From contig NZ_JASISP010000008.1 in assembly GCF_030063185.1 (NCBI RefSeq), forward strand, positions 1 through 64,000: a stretch of 64,000 bases of DNA, read 5' to 3'. Positions 45,727-55,477 of the stretch are shown in pieces (position 1 is the first letter of the stretch; every line of letters starts with the position of its first letter). The notes beneath the pieces are model-generated. The model worked only from the letters and a program-made list of their open reading frames with translations. It made no database searches and was not told the origin of the DNA. This DNA comes from Arthrobacter sp. H35-D1 (lineage in GTDB: Bacteria; Actinomycetota; Actinomycetes; Actinomycetales; Micrococcaceae). Both the position numbers and the translations under genes were made by a program.

Positions 45727-47604
45727 TCAGCGCGGGAGCTGGTCAGCCATCCCCGCCAAGGCACCGACTGTTCCGCCCCAGAATTCTTGCGTCAGGGCGG
45801 AATCGAGCAGCCACAGGACGGAGAGTTCGCGCAGCGTGCCGCTGGCCGCCACCGGCCCGGCGGTGGTGGCCTCATCGGTCGCAGCAGCAGTGGGCGCAGC
45901 CGTGGTTGGGCCAGCCGGACTGGAACGAACGGGACGTGAAGGAACACCTGGATGGGCTGCGGCGTCCCCGCTCCGGGCGGGGCTGAGTGCGGCAAGGTCG
46001 GCGTAGATGCCGGCCAACTCGCTCTCCAACGCCGCCAAGGCCGTTTCCGGATTCGCGGTGAAGGAAGGATCCAGGCCGAATCCAGCAACGGGTGAGGCCG
46101 GTGGCAGGCAACGGATCTCTAGTTCTTGGTCAAGCACCGCCAGTTTTTCCTCATGGCGTGCCAGCAGTTCCGCAGACTGGCTGAACTGCGGCTCGGCCAT
46201 GCGGGTCGTGGACACCTGGTAGGCGTAAACAGCCTTTTGCTCTGCCACTGCGGCGGCGCGCAGTGCTGCATCAATCGTGGCGCCCGGCCGTGGTTCCAAG
46301 GTCGAGGAGCACTCCGGCCCCACGGGGGAGGGGAAATCAACCAGGACAGGCAGGAATTGCGAGGCCGGAGGCGCAGCTTCGACTGCGGCAGCAAGCTGCC
46401 GTGCTTGGAGGAACTGGCTGGTGCCGGCCGCCGCGAAGACCCCGCCCATGGCGTGCTCGGCCGTCAGCGCGCCCTCCAGCAATGCCTCGGCGTTGGCGTC
46501 GAGGCCCTGCAGCAGCCCCATGACGGTGGGTGCGGCAATCGATGTGGGCGCTGTGGCCGTGGCCGCAAGTTCCGCGGTGTTCGGCGGCAAGCCGTCACCC
46601 AGTGCGGAGGCCTGAACGGCAAGGTCGTTGGCCGTCCTCTGCAACTGCTGCTGTAGTTGTGCTGCCGCGGTGGAGCTGCCCAGTGCGGTGGCCTGCGCCT
46701 GCAACAGTGTTGTCTTTTCCCACGCCGACTGACGGTCCAGCTCGGTCTGCGACGGACCGACCGTCGCATCCTCCTGGCCGGAAAGCACTGTTCCCATACC
46801 AACAACCAGCGCGGAAATGACGGCAAGGAAGAACAACCCCCGCAGGAACGCGACAGGGCGGCTGCGCTTGGGTCGGACAGCGGAGACCACAGGTGCGGTT
46901 CGATCTTCTTCTGGATGCAGAGGCGCGGCAGCCAGGTTTTGGGCAGCAGCGGATTTGTTGGCAGCAGGCGTACCAACAGCCTCGGCGCCGGAGGCGTTGG
47001 AAGTGCTGGAGGTGCTGGAGGTGCCAGCCGGAGCCTGCGCCGAGCCGGAACTGGATTGCAGCTCGGCTAGCCGCTTTTCACGCCGGGTGGCCGGGGCCGA
47101 CGTCTCGTTGGGTGTGGAAACGAGGGCATCGGCGGCTGCAGGGGCTGCGGTTTCGTGGGGTGCGACAGTCTCGACTTCGGCATCTGCCTTGACTGCGTCT
47201 GCCGTGACTGCGTCGGCCTCCGAGGGAATTGCAGCTAGGCCCTCCACCGCCGCGGCCGGCTCGGCTGGTGCGGAAAGTTTTTCCGCCGCGGCCGACTTTC
47301 CAGCCTCGGGCTCCTCCGCGGGCACGGCAGAATCGTCGTCTCCAGCCGCCCCTGGGAGGGAACCGTTGTCACCGTGGGGGTTGCCGGCGTCGTGCATCAA
47401 CGGAAGCGGGGCAGGAGCCTTCACGGTCATGCCATCCGAGCCAATGATCAGCAGCGGTGCAGCGGCCTGCGCTCCCTGGGCTGGTGCACCGGCGGGCGCC
47501 GTCGCGCGACGGGGCACCTTGCGCGGACTCCGTGCCGTCGGGCTGCCGGGGGCTGTCTCCGGCATGGCGGCGTCGTGGCCGGGCTGGGATGGTGGATTGC
47601 TCAC
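45727..47604 (-). CDS. DUF4439 ferritin-like protein with long Ala/Glu/Pro-rich N-terminus
   Basis: A 625-residue protein. The first 260 residues are low-complexity (PLPLMHDAGNPHGDNGS, AEEPEAGKSAAAEKLSAPAEP, GTSSTSSTSNASGAEA), ending in a basic segment VRPKRSRPV. One membrane helix follows (AFLRGLFFLAVISALVVGMG). The outer part is a coiled region and the DUF4439 ferritin-like helices (AALRAAAVAEQKAVYAYQVS; SAELLARHEEKLAVLDQEL). It is divergent from rimP, a position commonly held by DUF4439 genes in Arthrobacter-like genomes. Function unknown. Confidence 0.75.
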   Translation of the reverse strand: MSNPPSQPGHDAAMPETAPGSPTARSPRKVPRRATAPAGAPAQGAQAAAPLLIIGSDGMTVKAPAPLPLMHDAGNPHGDNGSLPGAAGDDDSAVPAEEPEAGKSAAAEKLSAPAEPAAAVEGLAAIPSEADAVTADAVKADAEVETVAPHETAAPAAADALVSTPNETSAPATRREKRLAELQSSSGSAQAPAGTSSTSSTSNASGAEAVGTPAANKSAAAQNLAAAPLHPEEDRTAPVVSAVRPKRSRPVAFLRGLFFLAVISALVVGMGTVLSGQEDATVGPSQTELDRQSAWEKTTLLQAQATALGSSTAAAQLQQQLQRTANDLAVQASALGDGLPPNTAELAATATAPTSIAAPTVMGLLQGLDANAEALLEGALTAEHAMGGVFAAAGTSQFLQARQLAAAVEAAPPASQFLPVLVDFPSPVGPECSSTLEPRPGATIDAALRAAAVAEQKAVYAYQVSTTRMAEPQFSQSAELLARHEEKLAVLDQELEIRCLPPASPVAGFGLDPSFTANPETALAALESELAGIYADLAALSPARSGDAAAHPGVPSRPVRSSPAGPTTAAPTAAATDEATTAGPVAASGTLRELSVLWLLDSALTQEFWGGTVGALAGMADQLPR

Positions 47605-47764
47605 AACTGTTGATCATCTCACGGGAGAACCCTGCGGTGCATACCGGCAATGTGCTGGTGCGACGACGGATGCGTTCATACTCACACGCGATCGTTGCGC
47701 GGCAGGGCTGGAAACTCGGTAGTCTGTATACCTACAACATCATCAATAGGGAGGCGTGCGTCTT

Positions 47765-48394
47765 ATGACCAAGCCAGACAGGCCCACAACGGCCGCACGC
47801 TCAGGGAACAAGCCCTCAGCTTTGGATTCCACTGCTGAAGCGCTCAGACTTCACGCATTCCTTGCCCCGACCGTGGCTTCCGCAGACCTGTACCTTGAAG
47901 AAGTCAAAGTGCACTTTGCCGGATCCCACCGCACAGTCTCAGTGGTTGTCGACCTGCCCGAGGATGCTGCCGGGGGGGTGGGCCTTGATGCAATTTCGGC
48001 CGTTTCCCGTCTGCTCGCCGAAGCAATGGACGCAGATCCGAGCGACGACGGAAGCGCTTACGACCTGGAAATCTCCTCTCCCGGTGCCACCCGGCCAATG
48101 ACCGAACCGCGCCACTGGCGCAGGGCACTGGGCCGCATGGCCAAGGTCAGTGTCTCCGACCGGGAGAACTTTGTGGGCCGGATTCTGGAAGTGGATGACG
48201 ACGGCGTGCTTTTCAAGCCTGAGCTGCCGGTCAAAAAGGGAATGAAACCGAAGCAGGGTGAACCTGAAAAGGTCCTGTTTGCGGCCATTCGCCGTGGTGT
48301 TGTTGAACTGGAGTTTGCTCGCCTGGACGAGGCCGAGCTGGATTTGGAATTTGAAGCGGCCAGCGGCAACGCGGTTGATGGAGAGGGAAGCTGA
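47765..48394 (+). CDS. rimP: Ribosome maturation factor RimP
   Basis: A 209-residue 30S maturation factor. The family core is [27 protein letters not shown], followed by [30 protein letters not shown]. The ATG lies ten bases after GGGAGG. The N-terminal 25 residues are unconserved. It begins the rimP-nusA-ylxR-infB-rbfA operon, divergent from the DUF4439 gene. Confidence 0.93.
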   Translation: MTKPDRPTTAARSGNKPSALDSTAEALRLHAFLAPTVASADLYLEEVKVHFAGSHRTVSVVVDLPEDAAGGVGLDAISAVSRLLAEAMDADPSDDGSAYDLEISSPGATRPMTEPRHWRRALGRMAKVSVSDRENFVGRILEVDDDGVLFKPELPVKKGMKPKQGEPEKVLFAAIRRGVVELEFARLDEAELDLEFEAASGNAVDGEGS

Positions 48395-48396
48395 CC

Positions 48397-49368
48397 ATGG
48401 ACATAGATATGAGCGCACTGCGGGAGCTGGAGCGCCAACGGGAAATCCCGCTGGATATGCTTATTCCCACCATTGAGCAGGCACTGCTGATGGCCTACTA
48501 CAAGTCCTCCGGCGCGCATGAAACGGCCCGTGCAGAGCTTGATCGCAAGAGCGGCCATGTCACCATCTGGGCGGCCGAGCTCGACGATGACGGCGCGGCT
48601 GTCGGCGAATTCGACGACACGCCGAAGGGTTTTGGCCGCATTGCCGCAAGCACCGCACGCCAGATCATCCTGCAACGCCTGCGCGACGTTGAGGATGACG
48701 CCGTCCTGGGGGAGTTCCGTGGCAAGGAAGGCGAGCTGGTCTCCGGCCAGATCCAGCAGGGCAACAACCCCAACATGATCCAGATCGACTTGGGAACCGT
48801 GGAAGGTGTGCTGCCCCCGAACGAGCAGGTGCCGGGGGAGGACTATCGTCACGGCAGCCGCATCCGCGCGTTCGTGGTGGATGTGCACCGTGGCTTGAAG
48901 GGCCCTTCCATCACCCTGTCGCGTTCACACCCCGGACTGGTGCGCAAGCTCTTCGAAATGGAAGTTCCCGAGATCGCCGACAACACGGTGGAAATCGTGG
49001 CGCTGGCCCGTGAAGCAGGCCACCGAAGCAAGATTGCCGTCCAAGCCAACAAGGCTGGCGTCAACGCGAAGGGCTCCTGCATCGGAGAGATGGGCTCACG
49101 AGTCCGTGCCGTGATGACCGAACTCAACGACGAAAAGATCGACATCGTTGATTTCAACGAAGATCCAGCCATTTTTATAGCGAATTCACTCTCGCCGTCC
49201 AAGGTGATTTCAGTCACCATTGTCGACGAGGCTGCTCGTTCGGCTCGGGTGGTCGTCCCTGATTATCAGCTGTCTTTGGCCATCGGCAAGGAAGGGCAGA
49301 ACGCGCGGTTGGCCGCCAAGCTCACCGGCTGGCGCATTGACATCATGTCCGACGCCGACGCGGTTTAG
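48397..49368 (+). CDS. nusA: Transcription termination/antitermination factor NusA
   Basis: A 323-residue NusA of actinobacterial length. It has the N-terminal RNA-polymerase domain ([23 protein letters not shown]), an S1 domain ([22 protein letters not shown]), and two KH domains ([48 protein letters not shown]). It lacks the acidic C-terminal repeats of Proteobacteria, as usual here. It starts two bases after rimP. Confidence 0.95.
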   Translation: MDIDMSALRELERQREIPLDMLIPTIEQALLMAYYKSSGAHETARAELDRKSGHVTIWAAELDDDGAAVGEFDDTPKGFGRIAASTARQIILQRLRDVEDDAVLGEFRGKEGELVSGQIQQGNNPNMIQIDLGTVEGVLPPNEQVPGEDYRHGSRIRAFVVDVHRGLKGPSITLSRSHPGLVRKLFEMEVPEIADNTVEIVALAREAGHRSKIAVQANKAGVNAKGSCIGEMGSRVRAVMTELNDEKIDIVDFNEDPAIFIANSLSPSKVISVTIVDEAARSARVVVPDYQLSLAIGKEGQNARLAAKLTGWRIDIMSDADAV

Positions 49369-49392
49369 GTCTGTGGTTGGGGGCGCGTTAGA

Positions 49393-49803
49393 ATGAGAAG
49401 AACCGGGCCTAAAACTGTCCTGACACCCAAAATACCCGAAGGCGCAGCAAAGTTGGCAAAGAAAGCAGTGGCAGCGCAAAGCGAAGCCGCCTATGCCAAT
49501 GAAGCTGTGCGGACATGTATTGGGTGCAGGGAAGCGGGGGCACGGTTGCAACTTGTACGGCTGGTGAGATGCACCAACAGCTCCGGTGAAACCGAGGCGC
49601 TGGTGGATGTTAAACGCCGTATGCCCGGCAGGGGTGCTTGGCTGCACCCCAAGCCGGAATGTTGGAAGCTGGCGATCAAGCGCCGCGCCATTGGCAGGGC
49701 CCTCCCGGGGGTCACAGATGTGAGCGACGTTGAAGCGTTTGCAAAAAATGGCTTGCCCGCCCAAGGCAAGACAAGAACTACGAACCTAATTGTCCCTTTG
49801 TGA
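49393..49803 (+). CDS. ylxR: YlxR-family RNA-binding protein
   Basis: A 136-residue protein with the YlxR signature RTCIGCREAGARLQLVRLV near residue 40, then VDVKRRMPGRGAWLHPKPECWKLAIKR. The 39-residue N-terminal extension is not typical. An internal start nearer the motif is possible but no better ATG or GTG was found. YlxR proteins bind RNA and lie between nusA and infB in most Gram-positive bacteria. Confidence 0.88.
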   Translation: MRRTGPKTVLTPKIPEGAAKLAKKAVAAQSEAAYANEAVRTCIGCREAGARLQLVRLVRCTNSSGETEALVDVKRRMPGRGAWLHPKPECWKLAIKRRAIGRALPGVTDVSDVEAFAKNGLPAQGKTRTTNLIVPL

Positions 49804-49821
49804 AAGCGGGTCAGAAAACCG

Positions 49822-49923
49822 ATGGAAACCCGATGAGTACCCAGCGATGAGTGCCCAAAAATGAGCAATTTCATGTGCTCTCACACCGCCTATTCCGACA
49901 TGGAGTGGCGCAGTAAGAATTAA
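49822..49923 (+). other. Chain of four tiny ORFs joined by ATGA overlaps before infB
   Basis: Between ylxR and infB four start-to-stop frames follow one another. METR (49822-49836), MSTQR (49833-49850), MSAQK (49847-49864) and a 20-residue frame starting MSNFMCSHTA (49861-49923) each begin inside the previous stop (ATGA). The last three starts are spaced exactly 14 bases apart, within short direct repeats (ATGAGTACCCAGCG, ATGAGTGCCCAAAA, ATGAGC). Ribosomes leaving one could restart on the next and approach the infB start 41 bases on. Whether they are translated is unknown. Confidence 0.4.
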
Positions 49924-49964
49924 ACGGTTCGTACCTGTCCGGTGCGGGCCGAGACAGGAGAAAT

Positions 49965-52850
49965 GTGGCCAAGGCCCGCGTACACGAGCTTGCAAAAGAG
50001 CTCGGCATCACCTCAAAAGAAGCAGTGAGCAAACTCCAGGAACTGGGCGAATTCGTCCGGTCTGCCTCTTCCACCATTGAGGCCCCCGTCGTGAAGAAAC
50101 TTCGCGACGCTTTCCCTGCTGCTGCAAATTCTGCAGAGCCAGCTGCAGCCCCGGCCGCCGCCAAGTCTGCGGCACCCAAGGCAGCAGCACCCAAGGCCGC
50201 AGCAACGCCGAAGGCAGCCACTGCGGCTACGCCCGGTGCCGCTGTCCCCGGTCCCAAGGCGCCAGCTCCGGCCGCACCGGCCCCCTCCGCACCTGCACCG
50301 GCCGCATCAGCTCCGGCTGCTCCGGCACCGGCTGCTCCGGCACAGGCTGCTCCGGCTCCGGCTGCCAAGGCTGCAACCCCGGGCGCCAAGCCCGGAACCC
50401 CCGGTGCTCCTCGCCCCGGCAACAACCCCTTCGCACCCTCGCAGGGCATGCCGCGTTCCGGCAACCGATCCGAGCGCAGCGACAACCGAGCACCACGCCC
50501 CGCCGGTGCAGGCGCAGCACGTCCCGGCAACAACCCCTTTGCACCCTCGCAGGGCATGCCTCGTCCGGGTACTCCGCGCAGCGCTGAATCCGGTACCGGC
50601 GGTCCCCGTCCCGGTGCTCCCCGTCCGAGTGCCGGAGCAGGCACTGGCGGACCCCGTCCGGGTGCACCGCGTCCGGCCGGAGCGGCCGGTACCGGTGGAC
50701 CCCGTCCTGGTGCACCGCGCCCGGGTGCTCCCCGTCCCACTCCCGGCATGATGCCCAACCGCACCGAGCGCCCCGCTGCGCCCGGTCGCGGCAACGACCG
50801 TCCCGGCACGCCGGGGCGCGGTCGTCCGGGTGCTCCCGGCTCCACTCCCGGTGGCTCACCGGGCGGTGCACCTGCCGGTGGCGGCTTTGGCAAGGGCGGC
50901 CGCGGACGCGGCGGCACCCAGGGCGCCTTCGGCAAGGGCGGTGCAGGCCGCGGCAAGCAGCGCAAGTCGAAGCGTGCCAAGCGCCAGGAACTGGAGCAGA
51001 TGAGCGCACCGTCACTGGGCGGCGTCTCTGTTCCCCGGGGCGATGGCAACAGCATCGTCCGCCTGCGCCGTGGCGCTTCCATCACGGACTTCGCCGACAA
51101 GATCGAGGCGAACCCGGCAGCACTGGTGACGGTGCTCTTCCACTTGGGCGAAATGGCCACGGCCACACAGTCCCTGGACGAAGACACCTTTGCACTCTTG
51201 GGCACCGAACTCGGCTACAAGGTCATGGTTGTTTCCCCCGAGGACGAAGAGCGCGAACTGCTCAGCAGCTTCGACATTGACTTCGAAGCCGAGCTTGAAG
51301 CAGAAGGCGACGACGAACTCGAGATTCGCCCTCCAGTAGTCACAGTCATGGGTCACGTTGACCACGGTAAGACGCGTTTGCTGGATGCCATCCGCAAGTC
51401 GGACGTTGTTGCCGACGAGCACGGTGGCATCACCCAGCACATTGGCGCCTACCAGATCGTCCATGAGCACGAAGATAACGAACGCCGAATCACGTTCATT
51501 GACACACCCGGCCACGAGGCGTTCACCGCCATGCGTGCCCGTGGTGCCAAGGTCACCGACATTGCGATCCTGGTGGTTGCTGCCGACGACGGCGTCATGC
51601 CCCAAACCGTTGAAGCGCTCAACCACGCCCAGGCAGCAAATGTGCCGATCGTGGTTGCCGTGAACAAGATCGACAAGGACTCGGCGAACCCGGAGAAGAT
51701 CCGCGGCCAGCTGACCGAGTACGGTTTGGTTCCCGAGGAATACGGCGGCGACACCATGTTCGTTGACGTTTCAGCCCGCAACAACATCAACATCGAAGAG
51801 CTGTTGGAAGCTGTGCTCTTGACAGCCGACGCAGCCCTGGACATGCGAGCCAACCCGAACAAGGACGCCCGAGGCATTGCCATCGAAGCGAACTTGGACA
51901 AGGGTCGCGGCTCCGTTGCTACTGTCTTGGTCCAGTCCGGTACCTTGCACGTTGGCGACACGATCGTTGCCGGCACCGCGCACGGTCGTGTTCGTGCCAT
52001 GTTCGACGAGAACGGCGACATCATCTCCGAGGCCGGACCTTCACGGCCGGTCCAGGTGTTGGGTCTGTCCAACGTTCCCCGTGCAGGCGACACCTTCTTT
52101 GTTACAGGTGACGAGCGCAAGGCACGCCAGATCGCTGAAAAGCGTGAAGCAGCGGACCGCAACGCAGCACTGGCCAAGCGTCGCAAGCGCGTCAGCCTGG
52201 AAGACTTCGACCAGGCCGTTGCCGACGGGAAGGTTGATACGCTCAACCTCATCCTCAAGGGTGACGTGTCCGGTGCCGTTGAGGCCCTGGAAGACTCGTT
52301 GCTCAAGATCGATGTTGGCGAAGGCGTGGCACTGCGCGTCATCCACCGCGGTGTGGGTGCCATCACGCAGAACGACGTCAACCTGGCCACAGTCGACAAC
52401 GCCATCATCATCGGCTTCAACGTCAAGCCCGCCGAGCGCGTGGCCGACCTTGCCGACCGCGAAGGCGTCGACATGCGCTTCTACTCGGTCATCTATGGCG
52501 CCATTGATGACATTGAGCTGGCCTTGAAGGGCATGCTCAAGCCTGAGTACGAGGAAGTTCAGTTGGGTACCGCGGAGATCCGCGAAGTATTCCGCTCTTC
52601 CAAGCATGGCAACATTGCCGGCTCGATCGTCCGCTCGGGTACCATCCGACGCAACACGAAGGCACGTGTGCTTCGTGCCGGTAAGGTCATCGGCGACAAC
52701 CTCACCGTTGACTCGCTCAAGCGCTTCAAGGATGACGCAACCGAAGTCCGCACCGACTTCGAGTGTGGAATCGGCTTGGGTTCGTTCAACGACCTGCAGG
52801 CCGAGGACATCATCGAGACGTTCGAAATGCGCGAGAAGCCCCGCGCATAG
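49965..52850 (+). CDS. infB: Translation initiation factor IF-2
   Basis: A 961-residue IF-2 started by GTG after GGAGAAAT. The N-terminal IF2-N fold ([28 protein letters not shown]) is followed by about 300 residues rich in Ala, Pro, Gly and Arg, with repeated units [15 protein letters not shown] and [11 protein letters not shown]. The GTPase domain has G1 at residues 463-470 (GHVDHGKT), G3 [16 protein letters not shown] and G4 VNKIDK. The C-terminal fMet-tRNA-binding domain is complete. It delivers initiator tRNA to the 30S subunit. Confidence 0.96.
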   Translation: MAKARVHELAKELGITSKEAVSKLQELGEFVRSASSTIEAPVVKKLRDAFPAAANSAEPAAAPAAAKSAAPKAAAPKAAATPKAATAATPGAAVPGPKAPAPAAPAPSAPAPAASAPAAPAPAAPAQAAPAPAAKAATPGAKPGTPGAPRPGNNPFAPSQGMPRSGNRSERSDNRAPRPAGAGAARPGNNPFAPSQGMPRPGTPRSAESGTGGPRPGAPRPSAGAGTGGPRPGAPRPAGAAGTGGPRPGAPRPGAPRPTPGMMPNRTERPAAPGRGNDRPGTPGRGRPGAPGSTPGGSPGGAPAGGGFGKGGRGRGGTQGAFGKGGAGRGKQRKSKRAKRQELEQMSAPSLGGVSVPRGDGNSIVRLRRGASITDFADKIEANPAALVTVLFHLGEMATATQSLDEDTFALLGTELGYKVMVVSPEDEERELLSSFDIDFEAELEAEGDDELEIRPPVVTVMGHVDHGKTRLLDAIRKSDVVADEHGGITQHIGAYQIVHEHEDNERRITFIDTPGHEAFTAMRARGAKVTDIAILVVAADDGVMPQTVEALNHAQAANVPIVVAVNKIDKDSANPEKIRGQLTEYGLVPEEYGGDTMFVDVSARNNINIEELLEAVLLTADAALDMRANPNKDARGIAIEANLDKGRGSVATVLVQSGTLHVGDTIVAGTAHGRVRAMFDENGDIISEAGPSRPVQVLGLSNVPRAGDTFFVTGDERKARQIAEKREAADRNAALAKRRKRVSLEDFDQAVADGKVDTLNLILKGDVSGAVEALEDSLLKIDVGEGVALRVIHRGVGAITQNDVNLATVDNAIIIGFNVKPAERVADLADREGVDMRFYSVIYGAIDDIELALKGMLKPEYEEVQLGTAEIREVFRSSKHGNIAGSIVRSGTIRRNTKARVLRAGKVIGDNLTVDSLKRFKDDATEVRTDFECGIGLGSFNDLQAEDIIETFEMREKPRA

Positions 52851-52863
52851 TCCCCACGCCCTC

Positions 52864-52992
52864 CCAAGGTTGGCTCGCTAGCGAGCCAACCTTGGGGCCC
52901 TCGGGCGCGTGGGCCCATCAAGTGCTCCCAGAGTGAGGTCGCGAGTGACCTTACTTCGGGGCCCTCGGGCGCGTGGGCCCATCAAGTGCTCC
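52864..52992. repeat. Two palindromic family A units between infB and rbfA
   Basis: A perfect 32-bp palindrome (CCAAGGTTGGCTCGC and its complement, 52864-52895) is followed by a 35-base block starting GGGGCCCTCGG and holding GTGGGCCCATC (52894-52928). A second stem (AGTGAGGTC with GACCTTACT, 52932-52955) is followed by an identical 35-base copy (52958-52992). The same block occurs before the first gene of the window, 52.5 kb away. In this position the stems may attenuate transcription into rbfA. Confidence 0.88.
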
Positions 52993-53022
52993 GGCCGGGC
53001 GTCCATGCGGGCGCCCGGCCGG
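52991..53022. terminator. GC-rich hairpin before rbfA
   Basis: CCGGCCGGGCG and CGCCCGGCCGG form an 11-bp perfect stem with a 10-base loop, followed by CTTTGTATT. It could end the infB transcript; rbfA would then need its own promoter in the 60 bases that remain. Confidence 0.55.
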
Positions 53023-53037
53023 CTTTGTATTCCCTAT

Positions 53038-53053
53038 GATGGTGTACACCATC
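53038..53053. promoter_or_regulatory. Perfect 16-bp palindrome upstream of rbfA
   Basis: GATGGTGTACACCATC is completely self-complementary and lies 29 bases before the rbfA start, in the position of a promoter or operator. No regulator is known to pair with it. Confidence 0.35.
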
Positions 53054-53082
53054 GCCGACTTTCCACCCTTAAGGAGTTCATC

Positions 53083-53520
53083 ATGGCTGATTCAGCCCGC
53101 GCGTCGAAGCTGGCGCAGCGCATCAAGGTTGTCGTTGCCGAGGGTCTTCGCTCCAGGGTCAAGGATCCTCGCGTTGAAGGCATTACCGTCACCGATGCCC
53201 GTGTCACCAACGACCTGCAGCACGCCACCATCTACTACACCGTCTTTGGCGACGAGACGGCCACCAGTGAAGCCAAAATCGGTCTGGAACGCGCCAAGGG
53301 CGTGCTCCGTGCTGAAGTGGGCAAGAACATCACCGTGCGCCTGACACCCACCCTGGAGTTCATCGCGGATGTCATCCCGGAGAATGCCTCCAACCTTGAG
53401 GCACTCTTGCGGGTGGCCAAGGAGCGCGACGCCGAACTGGCCAAGCTCTCTGAAAGTGCCGAGTTTGCCGGCGACGCCGATCCCTACAAGGTTGACGAGG
53501 ACGAAGCAGGGACAGCCTAG
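53083..53520 (+). CDS. rbfA: Ribosome-binding factor A
   Basis: A 145-residue KH-type factor that helps mature the 16S rRNA 5' end. The conserved core is ADSARASKLAQRIKVVVAEGL, VEGITVTDARVTNDLQHATIYYTVFG and RLTPTLEFIADVIPENASNLEALL. AAGGAG lies seven bases before the ATG. In many relatives truB follows soon after; here 6 kb of accessory genes intervene. Confidence 0.94.
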   Translation: MADSARASKLAQRIKVVVAEGLRSRVKDPRVEGITVTDARVTNDLQHATIYYTVFGDETATSEAKIGLERAKGVLRAEVGKNITVRLTPTLEFIADVIPENASNLEALLRVAKERDAELAKLSESAEFAGDADPYKVDEDEAGTA

Positions 53521-53547
53521 GCCTCCCAAGCACTGAGCTTCACCAGC

Positions 53548-53598
53548 ACGACGACGGACCCGTCACCTTCAGCGCGAAGGTGGCGGGTCCGCCGTCGT
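53548..53598. terminator. Bidirectional hairpin terminator after rbfA
   Basis: ACGACGACGGACCCGTCACC.. (53548-53570) pairs at 21 of 23 positions with GAAGGTGGCGGGTCCGCCGT.. (53576-53598) around a 5-base loop. It separates rbfA from the convergent ScyD/E-like gene. Confidence 0.8.
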
Positions 53599-53607
53599 TC
53601 CAGTTCC

Positions 53608-54765
53608 CTAGCGGATGCGTTTTGTCACGAGAGAACCGCCGTTCGTTTCATCGAGTGCGTTGATGAGCGCAGCCATCGTGTGCCCCCCGACTTCCACATC
53701 CGAGGCCATCATGGCCGGCAGCACAGTGCTCACCTCGCCGTGCTTGACTAAACTGACGCCGTCCCCCATCAATTGAGCGACATAGACGTTGTTGTGGCGG
53801 TCGACGGCGATTCCTGTTGGTGCGGAGAGCCCTTGCGCAAGCAATTGGGTGTGTCCGCTGTGCAGGTTCATCCGGTAGGCCTTGCCGACCCCGAGCGATT
53901 CCCCGGGGACGCCCGGCAGGACCGTGTAGTACAGCCAGGCCCCGCGCACTTCCACGTCCGTGGGAACAGCCTGGGCGTAGTAGTTCAGATCCAGCATGCA
54001 TTCGGGGATGGTCATCCCCATTTCGGTGGCCACTGCCACAACCGAGGCATCAATGGTGATGGCCTCGGCAGGAACCGCCTTGACAAGTTTCACGGTGCCC
54101 TTGTTGGAAACATGCAAAATGGCATTCGCACCGGCGTCTCCCACATACACGCCGTTGCCAGCGGGCGTCGAGGAGTAGGGGTGGGAAAATACTTCGCCGA
54201 GCGACTGTAGGTACGGTGCCTGTGCCAGACAATCAGGGGAGGCGTCGCGGACTCCGTAGACGGTTTGGCCATCAGGGTTGTGGGTGCCTTCAAAAACGCT
54301 CAGATCAGCCAACTCGCTGGTCTTTCCGCGCTTGTCGATCCTCATCAACCGTGCCGGGAGCAGTTCCGCCCCGGGCTCGGGACCTGCGCCCTGGTCATTG
54401 TTGAAATAGTAGGTGTTCCCGTTCTTGTAGGAAACTCCGGCGATTTCCTGCCCGGGTGCGTTCACCACAGTGGTTTTGACGCCCTGGGCCGAAAAGCTGC
54501 TCAACTGACCGGCAAACGATTCAGCGACCAGGAAACTGCCTCTTGGACCGAATGCCACCTTCAGTGGACTGATGAGCTGGGAGGCAACTTCGCGCACCGG
54601 GGTGGGGTGGTGATTTCCGTGGTGCGCACCGTGGCCGTGCTGGCCGCTTGAGGTGTGGCCCGGGTGATATCCGGCGTTGTCGCCGGAGTGGGCCAAAGCG
54701 GGGCCGGCTGTCATGATCATGGCAAAAGTGCACGCGGCAGCAATTGCCGCAATTCTTGACCTCAT
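53608..54765 (-). CDS. Secreted ScyD/ScyE-family beta-propeller protein
   Basis: A 385-residue protein with a classical signal peptide (MRSRIAAIAAACTFAMIM, cleavage after GPALA). A His-rich start follows (HSGDNAGYHPGHTSSGQHGH), then NHL-like blades: SPLKVAFGPRGSFLVAESFAGQL, NGVYVGDAGANAILHVSNKG, LSAPTGIAVDRHNNVYVAQL. ScyD/ScyE proteins of cyanobacteria relate to scytonemin formation, but actinobacterial members have no known role. The long upstream open frame is non-coding; this ATG begins a proper signal. Confidence 0.82.
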   Translation of the reverse strand: MRSRIAAIAAACTFAMIMTAGPALAHSGDNAGYHPGHTSSGQHGHGAHHGNHHPTPVREVASQLISPLKVAFGPRGSFLVAESFAGQLSSFSAQGVKTTVVNAPGQEIAGVSYKNGNTYYFNNDQGAGPEPGAELLPARLMRIDKRGKTSELADLSVFEGTHNPDGQTVYGVRDASPDCLAQAPYLQSLGEVFSHPYSSTPAGNGVYVGDAGANAILHVSNKGTVKLVKAVPAEAITIDASVVAVATEMGMTIPECMLDLNYYAQAVPTDVEVRGAWLYYTVLPGVPGESLGVGKAYRMNLHSGHTQLLAQGLSAPTGIAVDRHNNVYVAQLMGDGVSLVKHGEVSTVLPAMMASDVEVGGHTMAALINALDETNGGSLVTKRIR

Positions 54766-55069
54766 AATTTTCCCTAGGGGGAGCGCCCGGTGATGACGGG
54801 CTGGGAGAATGGGCCCGGGGCCAGCAAACTGCTTCGGCACCCGGTTTGCCTGCCTGCAAGGGCGAAGCGGATCTTTCCCCCCAGGATGATCGTTCCGGCA
54901 CACGTGTTGCACTTTTAAGTGATGTGCGCAACAGCTGTATAAAGCGTAAATCTGTGCGGCTGCTTGGTCAATAAGAAAAGGCGGGAGCGGCAACAGCCAT
55001 GTCGAGGTTTTGGTGGGTGAAGGATTCCCGTGCCATGCGTCAGGCACTGGGCGGCCCGAGCATGCACGG
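54766..55069. other. Gene-free stretch between two reverse-strand genes
   Basis: These 304 bases hold no supported gene. The visible structure is an imperfect inverted repeat, GTTGC..CAC and GTG..GCAAC, around CTTTTAAGTGAT near 54906-54933, in the region where the promoter of the ScyD/E-like gene should lie. Confidence 0.4.
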
Positions 55070-55468
55070 CTATCCTGCGAAGGCGGTGCAACTGGCAGTC
55101 CAGGACCGTGTGTAGTCGCCGGTTGCGGCAATGCTGGCTGTTGCCTCGGGGGAGTAGTACTTGTCGGCCAGTTGAATGGAGTAGATCCACGTCAGGCTGA
55201 CTGTGGTGTGGTTTTCCATGGCTTCCACGGAAAACACGGTCCCGGTGCTGTTGCCCAACCCGGGGTTCCAGCTTTGCTTGCCGGAGCCGTCCTTGAATTC
55301 GGGCCCAATGGGGGCCACGTCGTCCAGGAAGCGGAAGCCGAGCTGATTGGCCGCCCGTTCGATCTCGGGGTTGGCGTCCTGCGCGTCCGGAAAGTTATAG
55401 AAAATGTCGATGTGGTCAACCAGGCCGTCCAGCCCTCCGGGGCGGATCCGGAAGGTGTCCGTGTGCAT
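55070..55468 (-). CDS. Hypothetical protein of 132 residues
   Basis: The product begins MHTDTFRIRPGGLDGLVDHID, continues FYNFPDAQDANPEIERAANQLGFRFLDD, and ends TRSWTASCTAFAG. Codon use is normal for the genome, with good third-position GC, so it looks real. There is no signal peptide, although the ending with a lone cysteine looks like an extracytoplasmic protein. An N-terminal part may therefore have been lost. No family is recognised. Confidence 0.5.
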   Translation of the reverse strand: MHTDTFRIRPGGLDGLVDHIDIFYNFPDAQDANPEIERAANQLGFRFLDDVAPIGPEFKDGSGKQSWNPGLGNSTGTVFSVEAMENHTTVSLTWIYSIQLADKYYSPEATASIAATGDYTRSWTASCTAFAG

Positions 55469-55477
55469 CGCGACCAA

